From the NCBI GenBank assembly GCA_007126575.1, contig SLBA01000022.1:1-44313 (forward strand): a stretch of DNA of 44,313 nucleotides, read 5' to 3'. Position numbers and translations under genes: made by a program. Below are positions 34,777 through 44,200 of the stretch, in pieces; within the stretch, counting starts at the first letter, position 1, and every line of letters starts with the position of its first letter. Source of the stretch: Gemmatimonadota bacterium. GTDB taxonomy: Bacteria; Gemmatimonadota; Gemmatimonadetes; Longimicrobiales; Gaopeijiaceae. The notes under the pieces were generated by a model, which saw only the letters and a program-made list of their open reading frames with translations, did not search any database and was not told where the DNA came from.

Positions 34777-35618
34777 GGTTCGAAGTCGGCGTTGGAGTCG
34801 GGGGGCGGCATGGAGTCGTCGGCGACGGGATCCCGGATCCCGAGGAAGGCGACGTGGCGTCCGGCATCGCCTCCCCGGTGAGAGAAGAAATGAGGGTCGC
34901 GCAGGGTTCCGCGCTCGGAGCGAGTGATCCGACTGCGATCAACCCCCGCCCGCTCGGCTCGTTCCACGAGCACACCGCGGAGGTCGAGGAGCGCGGGCCC
35001 ACCCGGATCGGGCAGATCCAGGCCTCGGAAAACCTCGGGACCCACCTCGTAGGACTCCGCCCCGATCGCCGGGCCCAGATGCAGGTGCAACGCATCGGAA
35101 TCGATCCCGAAGCGGGTCTGGAATGACTGGATGGTGTGCTCGAGGATTCCGGCGGCGGTGCCCCTCCATCCGGCGTGCGCCAGCGCGATCATCCGGCGCT
35201 CGGGCGCGACGATGAAGACGGGCACGCAGTCGGCGAGCGCCACCGTCAGCAGGAGCCCCGGCTCGCAGGTGAGGTGCGCATCGCCGGGTGGGGTCAGGTG
35301 AAGCCCGGGGTCCGCGTGTCGATGCAACCGAAGGCCCGTGCCGTGAAGCTGCCGGGAGTGCACCACCGCGCGCATTCCGCTCCAGCGGCGGAGGGCCTCC
35401 CAGCGACCCAGCACCCCCTCGACCGGTGCGTCTCCGAAGAGACGCAGGTCGAAGGGGGCCGCCGGGTCAGAGCCCCGGGTCGTGGTTCCGGCGATCAGCC
35501 ACGGAAAGCGGGCAACCCACGGCTCCACGCCGACCGGTGCGGGCACCGGCGGTGGTTCCGGAATCGGAAGGGGTGACGGAGCCGGGGGGACACCGTCCAC
35601 GGAACTGGATTCGGGCAT
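34773..35618 (-). CDS. pgeF: Peptidoglycan editing factor PgeF (YfiH, laccase-domain protein)
   Basis: A 281-residue protein. The metal/active-site residues appear in VVHSRQLHGT (His92), VALADCVPVFI (Cys131) and ALAHAGWRGT (His148), followed by GPAIGAESYEVGPEV and DPHFFSHRGGDAGRH. In E. coli PgeF removes wrongly incorporated residues from peptidoglycan precursors; other members deaminate adenosine. The first 30 residues are an unusual Pro-rich extension (PSPLPIPEPPPVPAPVG) that may be excluded by a later start, but no better one is visible. It begins 4 nt after the TonB receptor stop. Confidence 0.88.
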   Translation of the reverse strand: MPESSSVDGVPPAPSPLPIPEPPPVPAPVGVEPWVARFPWLIAGTTTRGSDPAAPFDLRLFGDAPVEGVLGRWEALRRWSGMRAVVHSRQLHGTGLRLHRHADPGLHLTPPGDAHLTCEPGLLLTVALADCVPVFIVAPERRMIALAHAGWRGTAAGILEHTIQSFQTRFGIDSDALHLHLGPAIGAESYEVGPEVFRGLDLPDPGGPALLDLRGVLVERAERAGVDRSRITRSERGTLRDPHFFSHRGGDAGRHVAFLGIRDPVADDSMPPPDSNADFEP

Positions 35619-35622
35619 GACC

Positions 35623-38157
35623 TCATCGCGTTACACGGAAGCCCGCAAAGAGGGTGCGGGGCAGACCCGGCCGGGCTCCTGCCGGCCTCCGACTAACAAC
35701 GTACTGCTCATCGGCCAGATTCTGCACCCCTGCGTAGAGCGTGCCGCGCGCCGCGAAGCTCCACTCGCCCCTGAGACTCAGCACCGTGAACCCGTCGGCT
35801 CCCTCGCCCTCGGGGATCGTGCCCCGCCCGGCCTCGGTCCGCATGGCCGAGGCCCCGTTCCACGAAAGCGTGAGCGACCGACCCGCATCCTCGATCCCCA
35901 CACTGCCCGACCAGTTGTGCTCGGGCTGATAGGGGAGCCGGTCGCCGGCCTCGACCGTGCCCCAGGGACCATACCCCGACTCGAAGGAGCTCTGGAAGGT
36001 CCCCCGGGTCAGGGTCCATGCCATCCGCACGGGCACCCTGAAGGGGAGGTCCACGTAGCGGTCCACGTCGAGATCGGCCGCCGCTTCGAGCCCGTAGACC
36101 TCGACCTCGCCTCCGTTGAACAGATCTCCGGTTCCCGACTCCCCGGTGGCCAGGGTCGCCCGGCCCAGGATGTTCGAATAGTCCGACCAGTACGCAGTGA
36201 CGTCGGCACCGATCCCCGCCCGTCGGACGCGGACTCCGGCCTCCCAGTTGAGCGATTCCTCGACCCGGGTGTCCTGGTCGGCCCCTGGTCCGGGGGGCCC
36301 GAATCCCCGGTGAAGCCCTCCGAAGAGATGGACGTTCGGCGACCATTGCCAGCTTGCCCCCACCCCCGGGATCAGGGCACTCACCGAGTTTTCGCGAACC
36401 TCACCCGGCTCCAACCGACTCGGATCGGAGCGTGCCCAGTCCGTTCGGGTGAACTGGATCGACTCCCAGCGCAGGCCGGGGGTGAAGGTCCAGCGCCCGG
36501 CCCGGATGTCGTCCTGCACGAAGAGCGCGAGCGCCGTCGCCTCACCCAGTCGGTTGGCCTGACTTCCGGGAGCACCCTCCGAGGTGAGCACCAGGCTTCC
36601 GTTCGCCATCCGGTACCGATCCTCCCACTGCAGGCGATCCTCGTCGTCGTAGTGCAGCCGGGCTCCGAACTCCAGGGAATGCTCCGTCCCCCCTAGGTCG
36701 GTTCGGTACCCGAAGACCGACTGGACCCCCTGGCTCCGGTAGGTGCGGTTGTTGGCGCGCAAGCGGAAGGCGTCGGCTGGGGAGTCGCCGCCCCGGATCC
36801 AGGCGAGGTCGGTCTCGTGGGCTCCGGGCGTATCGAGAATCCCCGCGATCCCGGACCCGTTCACCGACTGGAGCTTGTACCAGATGCGCTCGAAGTCGTT
36901 GCGGTAGGCGGTCACCACCAGGTCGGTCGAACTCGACGGCTGCAGGAAGTACTGGAGGCGAAGCTGAATGTGCTCGGTATCCATCACGTCGTTCTGCGAA
37001 GCTGCGTACCGAAGATTCGGGGTCCGACGGAAATCCTCTTCTGTAAGCCCCAGGTAGGTCTCGTTCGAGGTGTGATCATTCCAGGCGAGCTTCAGTTCGA
37101 ACTCCTGGTGTCGTGCGCCCCCCGGATTCGGCGTGAAGCGCAGGCGGCTCAGCACGTCGCGGGTGTCGAACCCGGTATCGCCTCCGCCCTGGAGCTCCTT
37201 GAAGCCGTCGGTGCCTGCCTGGTAGCCCTCGACGAGCCAGCCGAATCGCTCCCCGGAGTCTCCGACCCGCAGGTGTCCGCGAGCCATCCCCTCCCCGCCT
37301 CCCGAAAGGTCGAGCATCCAGGAGCGTCGGTCCGGAATGCCCGCCGAGACGAGGTTCACGGCTCCACCGAGGGTGCGGGGGCCGTAGCGGATCTGGCTGG
37401 CCCCCTTTCGGACCTCGATGGCCTCCATGCGACCCACCACGGGAAAGTGATACGCGGCCGGAGCGCTGTAGGGAGCCGGAGCGATCAGCACCCCGTCTTC
37501 CATCAGAGTGATGTTCGAGGCCCGCTCCGCTCCCGCCCCGCGCAGGCCGATGTGCGGGCGCAGGCCGAAGCCCTCTTCGTCCTGCACGTTCACGCCGGGG
37601 ACCTGCCGCAGGATGTCGTGTACGTTCGCGTACGCCATCGAAGAGGCCCGCAGGTCCGGCTCGGCAAGGTAGAAGGAGGAGCCGGGAATCGTTGCCCCCA
37701 CAAGGGGGTCGCCGATCATGCGGGTTCGCTCGATGAGGATGCCGACCGGGTCGAGAGCGACGGCCTGGCGAACCATTCGGGTCTCGATGCGGGACGTGAC
37801 CCCGTCGGCCACTTCCACCGTGCGCTCTTCGGCCCGGAAGCCAATGCGGGTAAACCTCAGCTCCAGTCTCCCGTCTTCCGGTTCCACCCCCGCGAGGGAG
37901 AAATGCCCCCGGCGGTCGGTCCGGGTTCGGACATTGGTCTCGCGTCCCACGACTTCAACGGTGACGTCCGGTAGAGGCACGTCTCCGTCCGCCGCCAGCA
38001 CCAGGCCGGCCACGCGGGCCGAGCGAGTGTCCGTCGCATCCCCCTGGGTCATCACGTCAGGCGCCTGTGCAGTCACCAGAGCCGGAGAGGGGTCGAGCAG
38101 AATGGAGAGGAAGAGGAGGGAGAAGAGCGCCGGGGTCGAGCGCGCAGCAGTGCACAT
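35623..38157 (-). CDS. TonB-dependent receptor, Fe-siderophore/citrate type
   Basis: An 844-residue outer-membrane transporter. ATG 38157 is preceded by AAGG and gives a signal peptide ending VTAQ; a TTG further upstream is less likely. A carboxypeptidase-regulatory-like domain (about 45-120: ARVAGLVLAADGDVPLPDVT) precedes the plug (about 140-270: YANVHDILRQVPGVNVQDEE, LRGAGAERASNITLMEDGV, VRKGASQIRYGPRTLGGAVN). The 22-strand barrel ends GLPRTLFAGFRVTR with a terminal aromatic-rich strand. The FecA-like plug and a Fur-box palindrome 88 bp upstream support iron uptake. First gene of a five-gene run. Confidence 0.92.
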   Translation of the reverse strand: MCTAARSTPALFSLLFLSILLDPSPALVTAQAPDVMTQGDATDTRSARVAGLVLAADGDVPLPDVTVEVVGRETNVRTRTDRRGHFSLAGVEPEDGRLELRFTRIGFRAEERTVEVADGVTSRIETRMVRQAVALDPVGILIERTRMIGDPLVGATIPGSSFYLAEPDLRASSMAYANVHDILRQVPGVNVQDEEGFGLRPHIGLRGAGAERASNITLMEDGVLIAPAPYSAPAAYHFPVVGRMEAIEVRKGASQIRYGPRTLGGAVNLVSAGIPDRRSWMLDLSGGGEGMARGHLRVGDSGERFGWLVEGYQAGTDGFKELQGGGDTGFDTRDVLSRLRFTPNPGGARHQEFELKLAWNDHTSNETYLGLTEEDFRRTPNLRYAASQNDVMDTEHIQLRLQYFLQPSSSTDLVVTAYRNDFERIWYKLQSVNGSGIAGILDTPGAHETDLAWIRGGDSPADAFRLRANNRTYRSQGVQSVFGYRTDLGGTEHSLEFGARLHYDDEDRLQWEDRYRMANGSLVLTSEGAPGSQANRLGEATALALFVQDDIRAGRWTFTPGLRWESIQFTRTDWARSDPSRLEPGEVRENSVSALIPGVGASWQWSPNVHLFGGLHRGFGPPGPGADQDTRVEESLNWEAGVRVRRAGIGADVTAYWSDYSNILGRATLATGESGTGDLFNGGEVEVYGLEAAADLDVDRYVDLPFRVPVRMAWTLTRGTFQSSFESGYGPWGTVEAGDRLPYQPEHNWSGSVGIEDAGRSLTLSWNGASAMRTEAGRGTIPEGEGADGFTVLSLRGEWSFAARGTLYAGVQNLADEQYVVSRRPAGARPGLPRTLFAGFRVTR

Positions 38158-38244
38158 GGAAGGCGAACCTTGAAGGTTGTGGTGTCGAAGCGAAAGCAAA
38201 TGAGTGTGGATGGACGGGGTACGGATCGGGAAACCACCCGTGGT

Positions 38245-38259
38245 TGAGAACGATTCTCA
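38245..38259. promoter_or_regulatory. Fur box
   Basis: TGAGAACGATTCTCA is a perfect palindrome (6-bp arms, 3-bp centre) within the wider GTTGAGAACGATTCTCATTC, close to known Fur sites of the TGAGAATnATTCTCA form. It is 88 bp before the TonB receptor start and about 200 bp before the divergent 2-oxoglutarate dehydrogenase gene. Confidence 0.75.
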
Positions 38260-38455
38260 TTCCCAGGGTCAAGCTACGCCGCCCTCCCGCTTCGGTCAAC
38301 CCTGACCGATGACCCAACGGCGCGGATCGGTCCCATCCCGGCCACGGGGTCGCTTCCTGCCCGAAAATCCCTACCTTTATGGGAGTCGAATCCGGGGCGC
38401 CCGACGCCCGCGGACAGCGCTAATCCGGGAGGCATGTCCTCCAAGGCCGGGACCT

Positions 38456-41395
38456 ATGTCCATTTCCAAGCTTTTCGACGGCTACAACGCCGGTTACGTC
38501 CAGGATCTCTTCGAACAGTTCTCGAGAAACCCGCAGTCGGTCCCCGACGAGTGGCGGGCCATCTTTTCGGGACAGCTCGACGAGCTGGTGGCCGAGGGGC
38601 TCATTCTTCCCGACGGGCTGCGGGGCAACGGGCGACCGCCGGAGCCGGCTCCGGCCGCGACCGATCGGGCGCCCCGCCCGTCCTCCCCGACTGACGGCCA
38701 GCAAACACGGCCCAGAGCCGAGGCCACGCGGGCCGACGGGGAGGCTCCGGCCGAGATTTCAGCCTCGGGGAAACCCGCGGGATCGGGAACCGTGCCCGGA
38801 GGCGAAGCCCGGCTCCTGCCCCTGATCGCCCGCGCCACCGCGCTCATCCAGGCCTTCCGCGACCACGGGCACCAGCTGGCGCAGATCGATCCGCTGGGGA
38901 GTGATCCCCCGGGACACCCCCAGCTCGACCCCTCCTTCTTCGGCACCTCGATCGAGGAGCTGGCCGAGATTCCGACCTCGCTGATCCTCGAGGACGGCGG
39001 GGACGCACCGGTCTCCGAGACCCTGGAGCGGCTGCGGGCGATCTACTGCGGCTCGGTGGGCTACCAGTTCGAGCACCTCGAGGACCCGGACCGGGTCCGC
39101 TGGCTCTGGAACGAAGTGGAGTCCGGCCGGCACGCCGAACCCCTTCCGCCCGAGATGAAGAAGCGGCTCCTGAAGCGGCTCTCCGAGGTCGAGGGGATGG
39201 AGGCCTTCCTGCACCGGGCCTACCTGGGGCAGAAGCGGTTCTCGATCGAGGGCAACGACATGATGGTCCCGATGCTCGACGAGGCCCTGAACCGGGGCGC
39301 CGAGAGCGGGGCGAGCCGTGCGGTCCTCGGGATGGCCCATCGCGGGCGCCTGAACGTGTTGACGCACATCGTGGGGATCAAGTACGAGGCGCTGCTGCGC
39401 GAATTCGAAGGTACTCCGCACCAGGAGGGGGCCCTGGCCCAGTCCACCCCCGGAACCGGCGACGTGAAGTACCATCACGGCGCCCGGGGCGAGTACACGA
39501 CGCGTGACGGCGAGACGCTCGAGATCAACCTCGCGCCGAATCCCTCGCACCTTGAATTCGTCAACCCCGTCGTGGCCGGTATGGCGCGGTCGCTCCAGTT
39601 CGCGGGACCCGAGCGCGACGCCGAGCGCGACGAGGCCTCGGTCGTGCCGATCCTGATCCATGGGGACGCCGCCTTCGCCGCCGAAGGGGTCGTGGCGGAA
39701 TCCCTGAATCTGGCCCGCCTTCGCGGGTACGCGGTCGGGGGGATCATCCACATCATCGCGAACAACCAGGTGGGCTTCACCACGAACCCCGTGGACGGGA
39801 GATCCACCCGGTACGCCTCGGATGTGGCCAAGGGCTACGACATTCCGATCGTGCACGTGAACGCCGACGACCCCGAGGCCTGTCTGGCCGCGATGCGCCT
39901 GGCGATGGCCTACCGCGCCACCTTCCACGACGACATGGTGATCGACCTGGTCGGGTACCGGCGCCACGGCCACAACGAGGGAGACGAGCCCTCGTACACC
40001 CAGCCGGCGCTCTACGGCAGGATCTCCGACCATCCGACCGTCCGCACCCTCTTCGTGCGTTCCCTGGTCGACGAAGGGGTGATCACCGAAGACGAGGCCG
40101 AGGCCTTCGCGGACGAGGTCGCCAACACCCTCCGCGAGGCGCAGGAGCGCGTCAAGGAAGAGAAGGAGAGCTCAAGCCACGACCCCTTCCCCCCGCCCCC
40201 GCCGGAGCCGGAGCCGATCGAGGCCCACACGCCGGTCGAGTTCGACGTGGTCGAGACGGTGAACCGCGAGATCCTCGAGGTCCCCGACGGCTTTCAGATC
40301 CATCCGAAGCTCGAGCGTCAGCTCAAGCGCCGGAAGTCGGATTTCGGCCCGGACGCCCGGATGGACTGGGCGCACGCCGAGGCCCTCGCCTTCGGGACGC
40401 TCGTCAAGGAGGGGATCCCCCTGCGGCTGTCGGGCCAGGACTCCGAGAGGGGCACCTTCTCGCAGCGCCACCTCGTCTTCCACGATCACGAGACCGGGGA
40501 ACGCACCCTTCCCCTGGCCCATCTCTCGGACACCCGCTTCGAGGTCTACAACTCTCCCCTCTCCGAGATGGGGGTGCTGGGCTTCGAATACGGCTATTCG
40601 GTGGTGGCGGAGCCCGACCTGGTCCTCTGGGAGGCGCAGTTCGGTGACTTCGTGAACGTGGCCCAGACCGTGATCGACCAGTTCATCGCCTCGGGCCGCA
40701 CGAAGTGGGGACAGGTCTCGTCGCTCACGATGCTCCTTCCGCACGGCTACGAGGGACAGGGGCCCGAGCACTCCTCGGCCCGCCTCGAGCGCTTCCTGCA
40801 GCTCTGTGCCGAAGACAACATGCGGGTCGCCTACCCCACGACGCCGGCGCAGTACTTCCACCTCCTTCGCCGTCAGGCGCTGGGCACTCCGAAGCGTCCG
40901 CTCGTGGTGATGACGCCGAAGAGTCTACTGCGACACCCGAGGGCCACCTCGGCCGTCTCGGAGCTGGTCGAAGAGACCTTCCGGCCGGTCCTGCCCGACC
41001 CGGTGATCGAAGGCGGAGAAGACCGGATCACCCGACTCCTCCTCTGCACCGGCAAGGTTTACTACGACCTGCTCACCGCCGATGCGCGCGAGGATCTCGA
41101 CCACGTGGCGATCGTGCGCGTCGAGTCGCTCTATCCCTTCCCCTCCGAGGCCCTTCGCGAGGTCGTCGAGAGCTTCCCCGCGCTCGAGGAGGCAATCTGG
41201 GTGCAGGAGGAGCCGCGCAACATGGGAGCCCTCACCTACATCGGGCCGCACCTGCGCTCGGTGATTCCCAGGGAGGTCCCGCTCCGCCATGTATCGCGTC
41301 CGGAGCGGGCGTCCCCCGCCGAGGGCCGCGCCAAGTCGCACGAGGCCAAGCAGGCCAAGCTGGTCGCGGACGCGCTGGGGCTGAGCGACGACTGA
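38456..41395 (+). CDS. sucA: 2-oxoglutarate dehydrogenase E1 component
   Basis: A 979-residue thiamine-diphosphate enzyme of the TCA cycle. Start 38456 gives the classic E1 N-terminus (LFDGYNAGYVQDLFEQFSRN then VPDEWRAIF) that docks E2; AAGG lies upstream. An Ala/Pro/Arg-rich linker (about 60-110) follows. The core shows GMAHRGRLNVLTHIVG, HHGARGEY, HGDAAFAAEGVVAESLNLAR (TPP/Mg) and LLPHGYEGQGPEHSSARLER. Near 580 a Pro/Glu-rich insert (PFPPPPPEPEPIEAHTP) separates the halves. The E2 and E3 genes are not in the window. CTACCTT at about 38370 may be the -10 box. The stop codon lies in a short tandem repeat. Confidence 0.95.
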   Translation: MSISKLFDGYNAGYVQDLFEQFSRNPQSVPDEWRAIFSGQLDELVAEGLILPDGLRGNGRPPEPAPAATDRAPRPSSPTDGQQTRPRAEATRADGEAPAEISASGKPAGSGTVPGGEARLLPLIARATALIQAFRDHGHQLAQIDPLGSDPPGHPQLDPSFFGTSIEELAEIPTSLILEDGGDAPVSETLERLRAIYCGSVGYQFEHLEDPDRVRWLWNEVESGRHAEPLPPEMKKRLLKRLSEVEGMEAFLHRAYLGQKRFSIEGNDMMVPMLDEALNRGAESGASRAVLGMAHRGRLNVLTHIVGIKYEALLREFEGTPHQEGALAQSTPGTGDVKYHHGARGEYTTRDGETLEINLAPNPSHLEFVNPVVAGMARSLQFAGPERDAERDEASVVPILIHGDAAFAAEGVVAESLNLARLRGYAVGGIIHIIANNQVGFTTNPVDGRSTRYASDVAKGYDIPIVHVNADDPEACLAAMRLAMAYRATFHDDMVIDLVGYRRHGHNEGDEPSYTQPALYGRISDHPTVRTLFVRSLVDEGVITEDEAEAFADEVANTLREAQERVKEEKESSSHDPFPPPPPEPEPIEAHTPVEFDVVETVNREILEVPDGFQIHPKLERQLKRRKSDFGPDARMDWAHAEALAFGTLVKEGIPLRLSGQDSERGTFSQRHLVFHDHETGERTLPLAHLSDTRFEVYNSPLSEMGVLGFEYGYSVVAEPDLVLWEAQFGDFVNVAQTVIDQFIASGRTKWGQVSSLTMLLPHGYEGQGPEHSSARLERFLQLCAEDNMRVAYPTTPAQYFHLLRRQALGTPKRPLVVMTPKSLLRHPRATSAVSELVEETFRPVLPDPVIEGGEDRITRLLLCTGKVYYDLLTADAREDLDHVAIVRVESLYPFPSEALREVVESFPALEEAIWVQEEPRNMGALTYIGPHLRSVIPREVPLRHVSRPERASPAEGRAKSHEAKQAKLVADALGLSDD

Positions 41396-41443
41396 CCGGG
41401 TCGGGGGCCCGCGCCGGCTGACCGGGTCGGGGGCCCGCGCCGG
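41392..41443. repeat. Tandem duplication of a 26-bp unit at the sucA stop
   Basis: The 26-bp unit beginning CTGACCGGGTCGGGGGCC is present twice without change (41392-41417 and 41418-41443). The first copy contains the sucA stop codon TGA. It looks like a recent replication-slippage duplication. Confidence 0.8.
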
Positions 41444-41485
41444 CTGCGTTGATCCGGGCTACGCCCTGACTGCGGCGATTCGCCG

Positions 41486-42529
41486 TCAGCTCCAGCGCAA
41501 CAGGATCTTCCCCCAGTTCCGGTTCGCCTCCATGATCGCATGGGCCTCGGAGGCGCGGCTCGCGGGCAGGATCTGCCCCACGACCGGCCGAAGGAGCCCG
41601 CGTTCGAACTGAGGCACTACGCGAGCTTCGAAATCGCGGGCCAGACGGGCCTTCTCTTCGGGGGGCCGGGCTCTCAGGAGGGTGCCCTGGATTCGGCCCC
41701 GCGCCGCCATGAGCGCCCTCAGGTCGATCGTCCCGCGTGTGCCTCCGGGCACACCCACCACGATCCAGCGGCCTCGGTGCCCGAGCACCTGCGCATTGCC
41801 CTCCAGGTAGCTCGCACCCACGAGGTCGAGGATCACATCGACCCCGGCGCCCCCGGTAGCGTCGCGGACCCGCTCGACCCAGGTCGGACCGGGCCCGTCG
41901 CTTTCGCCCTCGACCTGGCCCTCGCCCTCGGCCACGATCCCTTCGTCCAGGCCGGCGGCACGGGCCCGCTCCACCTTCGAGGGAGTCCGCGAGGTCCCGA
42001 TGGTCCGGGCTCCCGCGGCCGCGGCCAGGTGGAGCGCCGCGGTTCCCACCCCACTCCCGACCGCATGGATCAGGACGGTCTCGCCCGCCTGCAGCCCGGC
42101 CTGCCCGACCAGGGCGTCCCAGGCGGTCATGTAGGCCTCGGGAATCGCGCCCGCGTCCACCAGGGGCAGGCCGTCAGGGACCCGCACCGTCTCGCGCTCG
42201 CGCACGTTCAGCGCAGCCGCGTAGCCCCCGCCGCCCACGATCCCCATGACCCGATCGCCCACCTCGCGCAGGGTGCAGGCGGGACCCAGCTCCTCGACGG
42301 TTCCGGCGTATTCGAGCCCGGGGTAGGCGTCGTCGAAGCCCTCCGGGGCGGGATAGAGGCCTCGGCGCTGCAGGAGATCGGCGCGATTCACCCCCGAGGC
42401 CACCACCCGGACCCGAAGCTCACCCGGACCCGGAGGAGGCAGGGCCCGGGTCGCGTGCTCGAGCACGTCGGGCTCGCCGGGTTCGCGAATGCGAATGCAT
42501 GGAACGTCGATGGGATCCTCGGGGCTCAT
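41486..42529 (-). CDS. Zinc-less medium-chain quinone oxidoreductase (PIG3/QOR-like)
   Basis: A 347-residue NAD(P)H-dependent reductase. The N-terminal GroES-like domain includes VVASGVNRADLLQRRGLYPA and GLEYAGTV. The Rossmann domain has VLIHAVGSGVGTAALHLAAA then GARTIGTSRTPSK, and VDVILDLVGASYLEGNAQ. The C-terminus IMEANRNWGKILLRW is typical of the PIG3 branch. The structural-zinc Cys cluster is absent, as expected for quinone reductases. A 25-residue Glu/Gly-rich insertion (GIVAEGEGQVEGESDGPGP) after the coenzyme site is unusual. Start 42529 has AAGGAG 10 nt upstream. Confidence 0.85.
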   Translation of the reverse strand: MSPEDPIDVPCIRIREPGEPDVLEHATRALPPPGPGELRVRVVASGVNRADLLQRRGLYPAPEGFDDAYPGLEYAGTVEELGPACTLREVGDRVMGIVGGGGYAAALNVRERETVRVPDGLPLVDAGAIPEAYMTAWDALVGQAGLQAGETVLIHAVGSGVGTAALHLAAAAGARTIGTSRTPSKVERARAAGLDEGIVAEGEGQVEGESDGPGPTWVERVRDATGGAGVDVILDLVGASYLEGNAQVLGHRGRWIVVGVPGGTRGTIDLRALMAARGRIQGTLLRARPPEEKARLARDFEARVVPQFERGLLRPVVGQILPASRASEAHAIMEANRNWGKILLRWS

Positions 42530-42686
42530 CACGAATGTGCTCCTTGCTCGGTGGCTCATCTCGGGGCATGGCGTCGCACGACCGAACCCCCTACCGTCCG
42601 GGTGTACGCAGCCTGCTGGTGTCCTGAATCAGAGATTCGTCGGCATTCGCGGGGCTCTCCGATCCTCTCAGCAACCCCGAACGCCG

Positions 42687-43472
42687 ATGCCCGATCCACT
42701 TCCCTTTCCCGTCCAGCTCGAGCGCCCGCTCGTCTTCTTCGATCTCGAGACGACCGGCCTGAAGGTCAGCGACGACCGGATCGTCGAGCTCGCCGTCGTT
42801 CGGCTGGACCCCGCCGGCGATGTGACCGAGAAGGTCCGACGCTTCAACCCCGGGATCCCCATCCCCGCCGAGGCCACGGCGGTACACGGGATCACCGATG
42901 CCGACGTGGCGGACAAGCCCTCGTTCGCCCAGCGGGCTCGTGCCCTCTCGGATTTTCTGGCTCCCTGTGACCTCGCGGGCTTCAATGTCCGCCGCTTCGA
43001 CCTGCCGATGCTCCTGGCCGAGTTCCAGCGGGCGGGCGTCGAATTCGACCCCACCGATCGGCACATCATCGATGTCCAGATGATTTTTCACCGCGAAGAG
43101 CCGCGAGACCTCTCGGCCGCCGTCCGCTTCTACCTGGGCCGCGAGCTCGAAGACGCCCACTCCGCCCTCGCCGACATTCGGGCCACGGCGGCCGTGCTCG
43201 GAGCGCAGCTGGAGCGCTACGGGCACCTGCCCCGCGAGATCGACGGGCTGCACGAGTACTGCGACGAGGTTCGACCCTTCGAGACCGAACTCGACCGCTG
43301 GTTCGAGACGACCGACGAGGGATCCCGCATCTTCCGGCGAGGCAAGCATTCCGGAGTGACCCTCGCCGAGATCGCCGCGGCCCACCCCGACTACCTGCAG
43401 TGGATGCTCGGCCTCGACGATCTCGACGCCATGGTCAAGAAGGTGGTAGAGGAGGCACTGAGCGGTCCATAG
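42687..43472 (+). CDS. DnaQ-like 3'-5' exonuclease
   Basis: A 261-residue DEDDh nuclease: VFFDLETTGL (Asp19, Glu21), TAVHGITDADV, LAGFNVRRFDLPML (Asp105) and DAHSALADIRAT (His158, Asp163). After the nuclease domain, residues 205-255 (FRRGKHSGVTLAEIAAAHPD then YLQWML) form the small C-terminal domain found in ExoX-like proteins. It is a free-standing proofreading or repair nuclease rather than the DNA polymerase III epsilon subunit, which lacks that domain. The start is chosen at the conserved N-terminus; no clear Shine-Dalgarno is present. Confidence 0.85.
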   Translation: MPDPLPFPVQLERPLVFFDLETTGLKVSDDRIVELAVVRLDPAGDVTEKVRRFNPGIPIPAEATAVHGITDADVADKPSFAQRARALSDFLAPCDLAGFNVRRFDLPMLLAEFQRAGVEFDPTDRHIIDVQMIFHREEPRDLSAAVRFYLGRELEDAHSALADIRATAAVLGAQLERYGHLPREIDGLHEYCDEVRPFETELDRWFETTDEGSRIFRRGKHSGVTLAEIAAAHPDYLQWMLGLDDLDAMVKKVVEEALSGP

Positions 43473-43569
43473 CGGTTTGGGACGGCACGGATCGGTCGAG
43501 TCACTGGCTCCCGCAGCCCCCCGGGTTCCGAGATCGAGCTTCGTATGGTGCTCCGTCTCGGGTCGGGCC

Positions 43570-44192
43570 TCAGGCCAGCGGCAAATCCGATTCAGCCCGA
43601 GTCATCTGATCGTGGAGGCGGATGATCGAGTCGGCCTCAGGGTGGATACGTCCGCTCCCGACCGACTCCATCAGGCTGCAGGTGGCCCACGCCTCGATAC
43701 CCGCCTCATAACCGACCCGACATCGGTCCATGGCCTCCTCGGCCCCACGACTCCCGGGCTCGAAGCGCTGATGCGTGATCAGGTAGCGGAGTCCACCCCG
43801 GGTGCGACAGGCTCGCACCGACCAGTCACTTCGGGCTTCCACCCACTCCCGGAGCCGGGCCATCGCGGTGGAAACCGGATCTTCGGGAGCGGTACGACCT
43901 CTGGAGGAAACCAGATCGACCCCACCACCGAAGGTCGCGCGAGACCAATCGCGAAGCCGGTTCCAGCGACCCGGCTCGGGAAGATCCACGTCAACGAACA
44001 TGACCCGATCTGTGTTCAGGATCAGGGCGCCGTACACGTTCCGGGTAATCGCCACCCGCACCACCCCCGCAGGGTCCCGGTCCTACCGGATGATCTCTTC
44101 CCGGACGGGCCGCTCCCCGTAGGCATACCGGTCGGGAAACGGGCCCCATTGCGAATTCGGTCCGCCACTCGCCGAGCGGCCTCCCACGCACT
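43570..44192 (-). pseudogene. Conserved hypothetical gene, degraded
   Basis: An open frame from GTG 44064 encodes VAITRNVYGALILNTDRVMF, FVDVDLPEP and, at the end, YEAGIEAWATCSLMESVGSG then IHPEADSIIRLHD. The reading continues upstream as FPDRYAYGERPVREEIIR, interrupted by TAG at 44083-44085. After a frameshift near 44143 it continues further as SAWEAARRVADRIRNG. The three pieces join into one protein I recall as an uncharacterised family. In that family a longer stretch, with LCR and CFRARLTPKPWR motifs, separates the middle and C-terminal parts, so about 50 residues also seem deleted around 43700. Three lesions make it a pseudogene. Confidence 0.6.
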
Positions 44193-44200
44193 GGAAGGCT

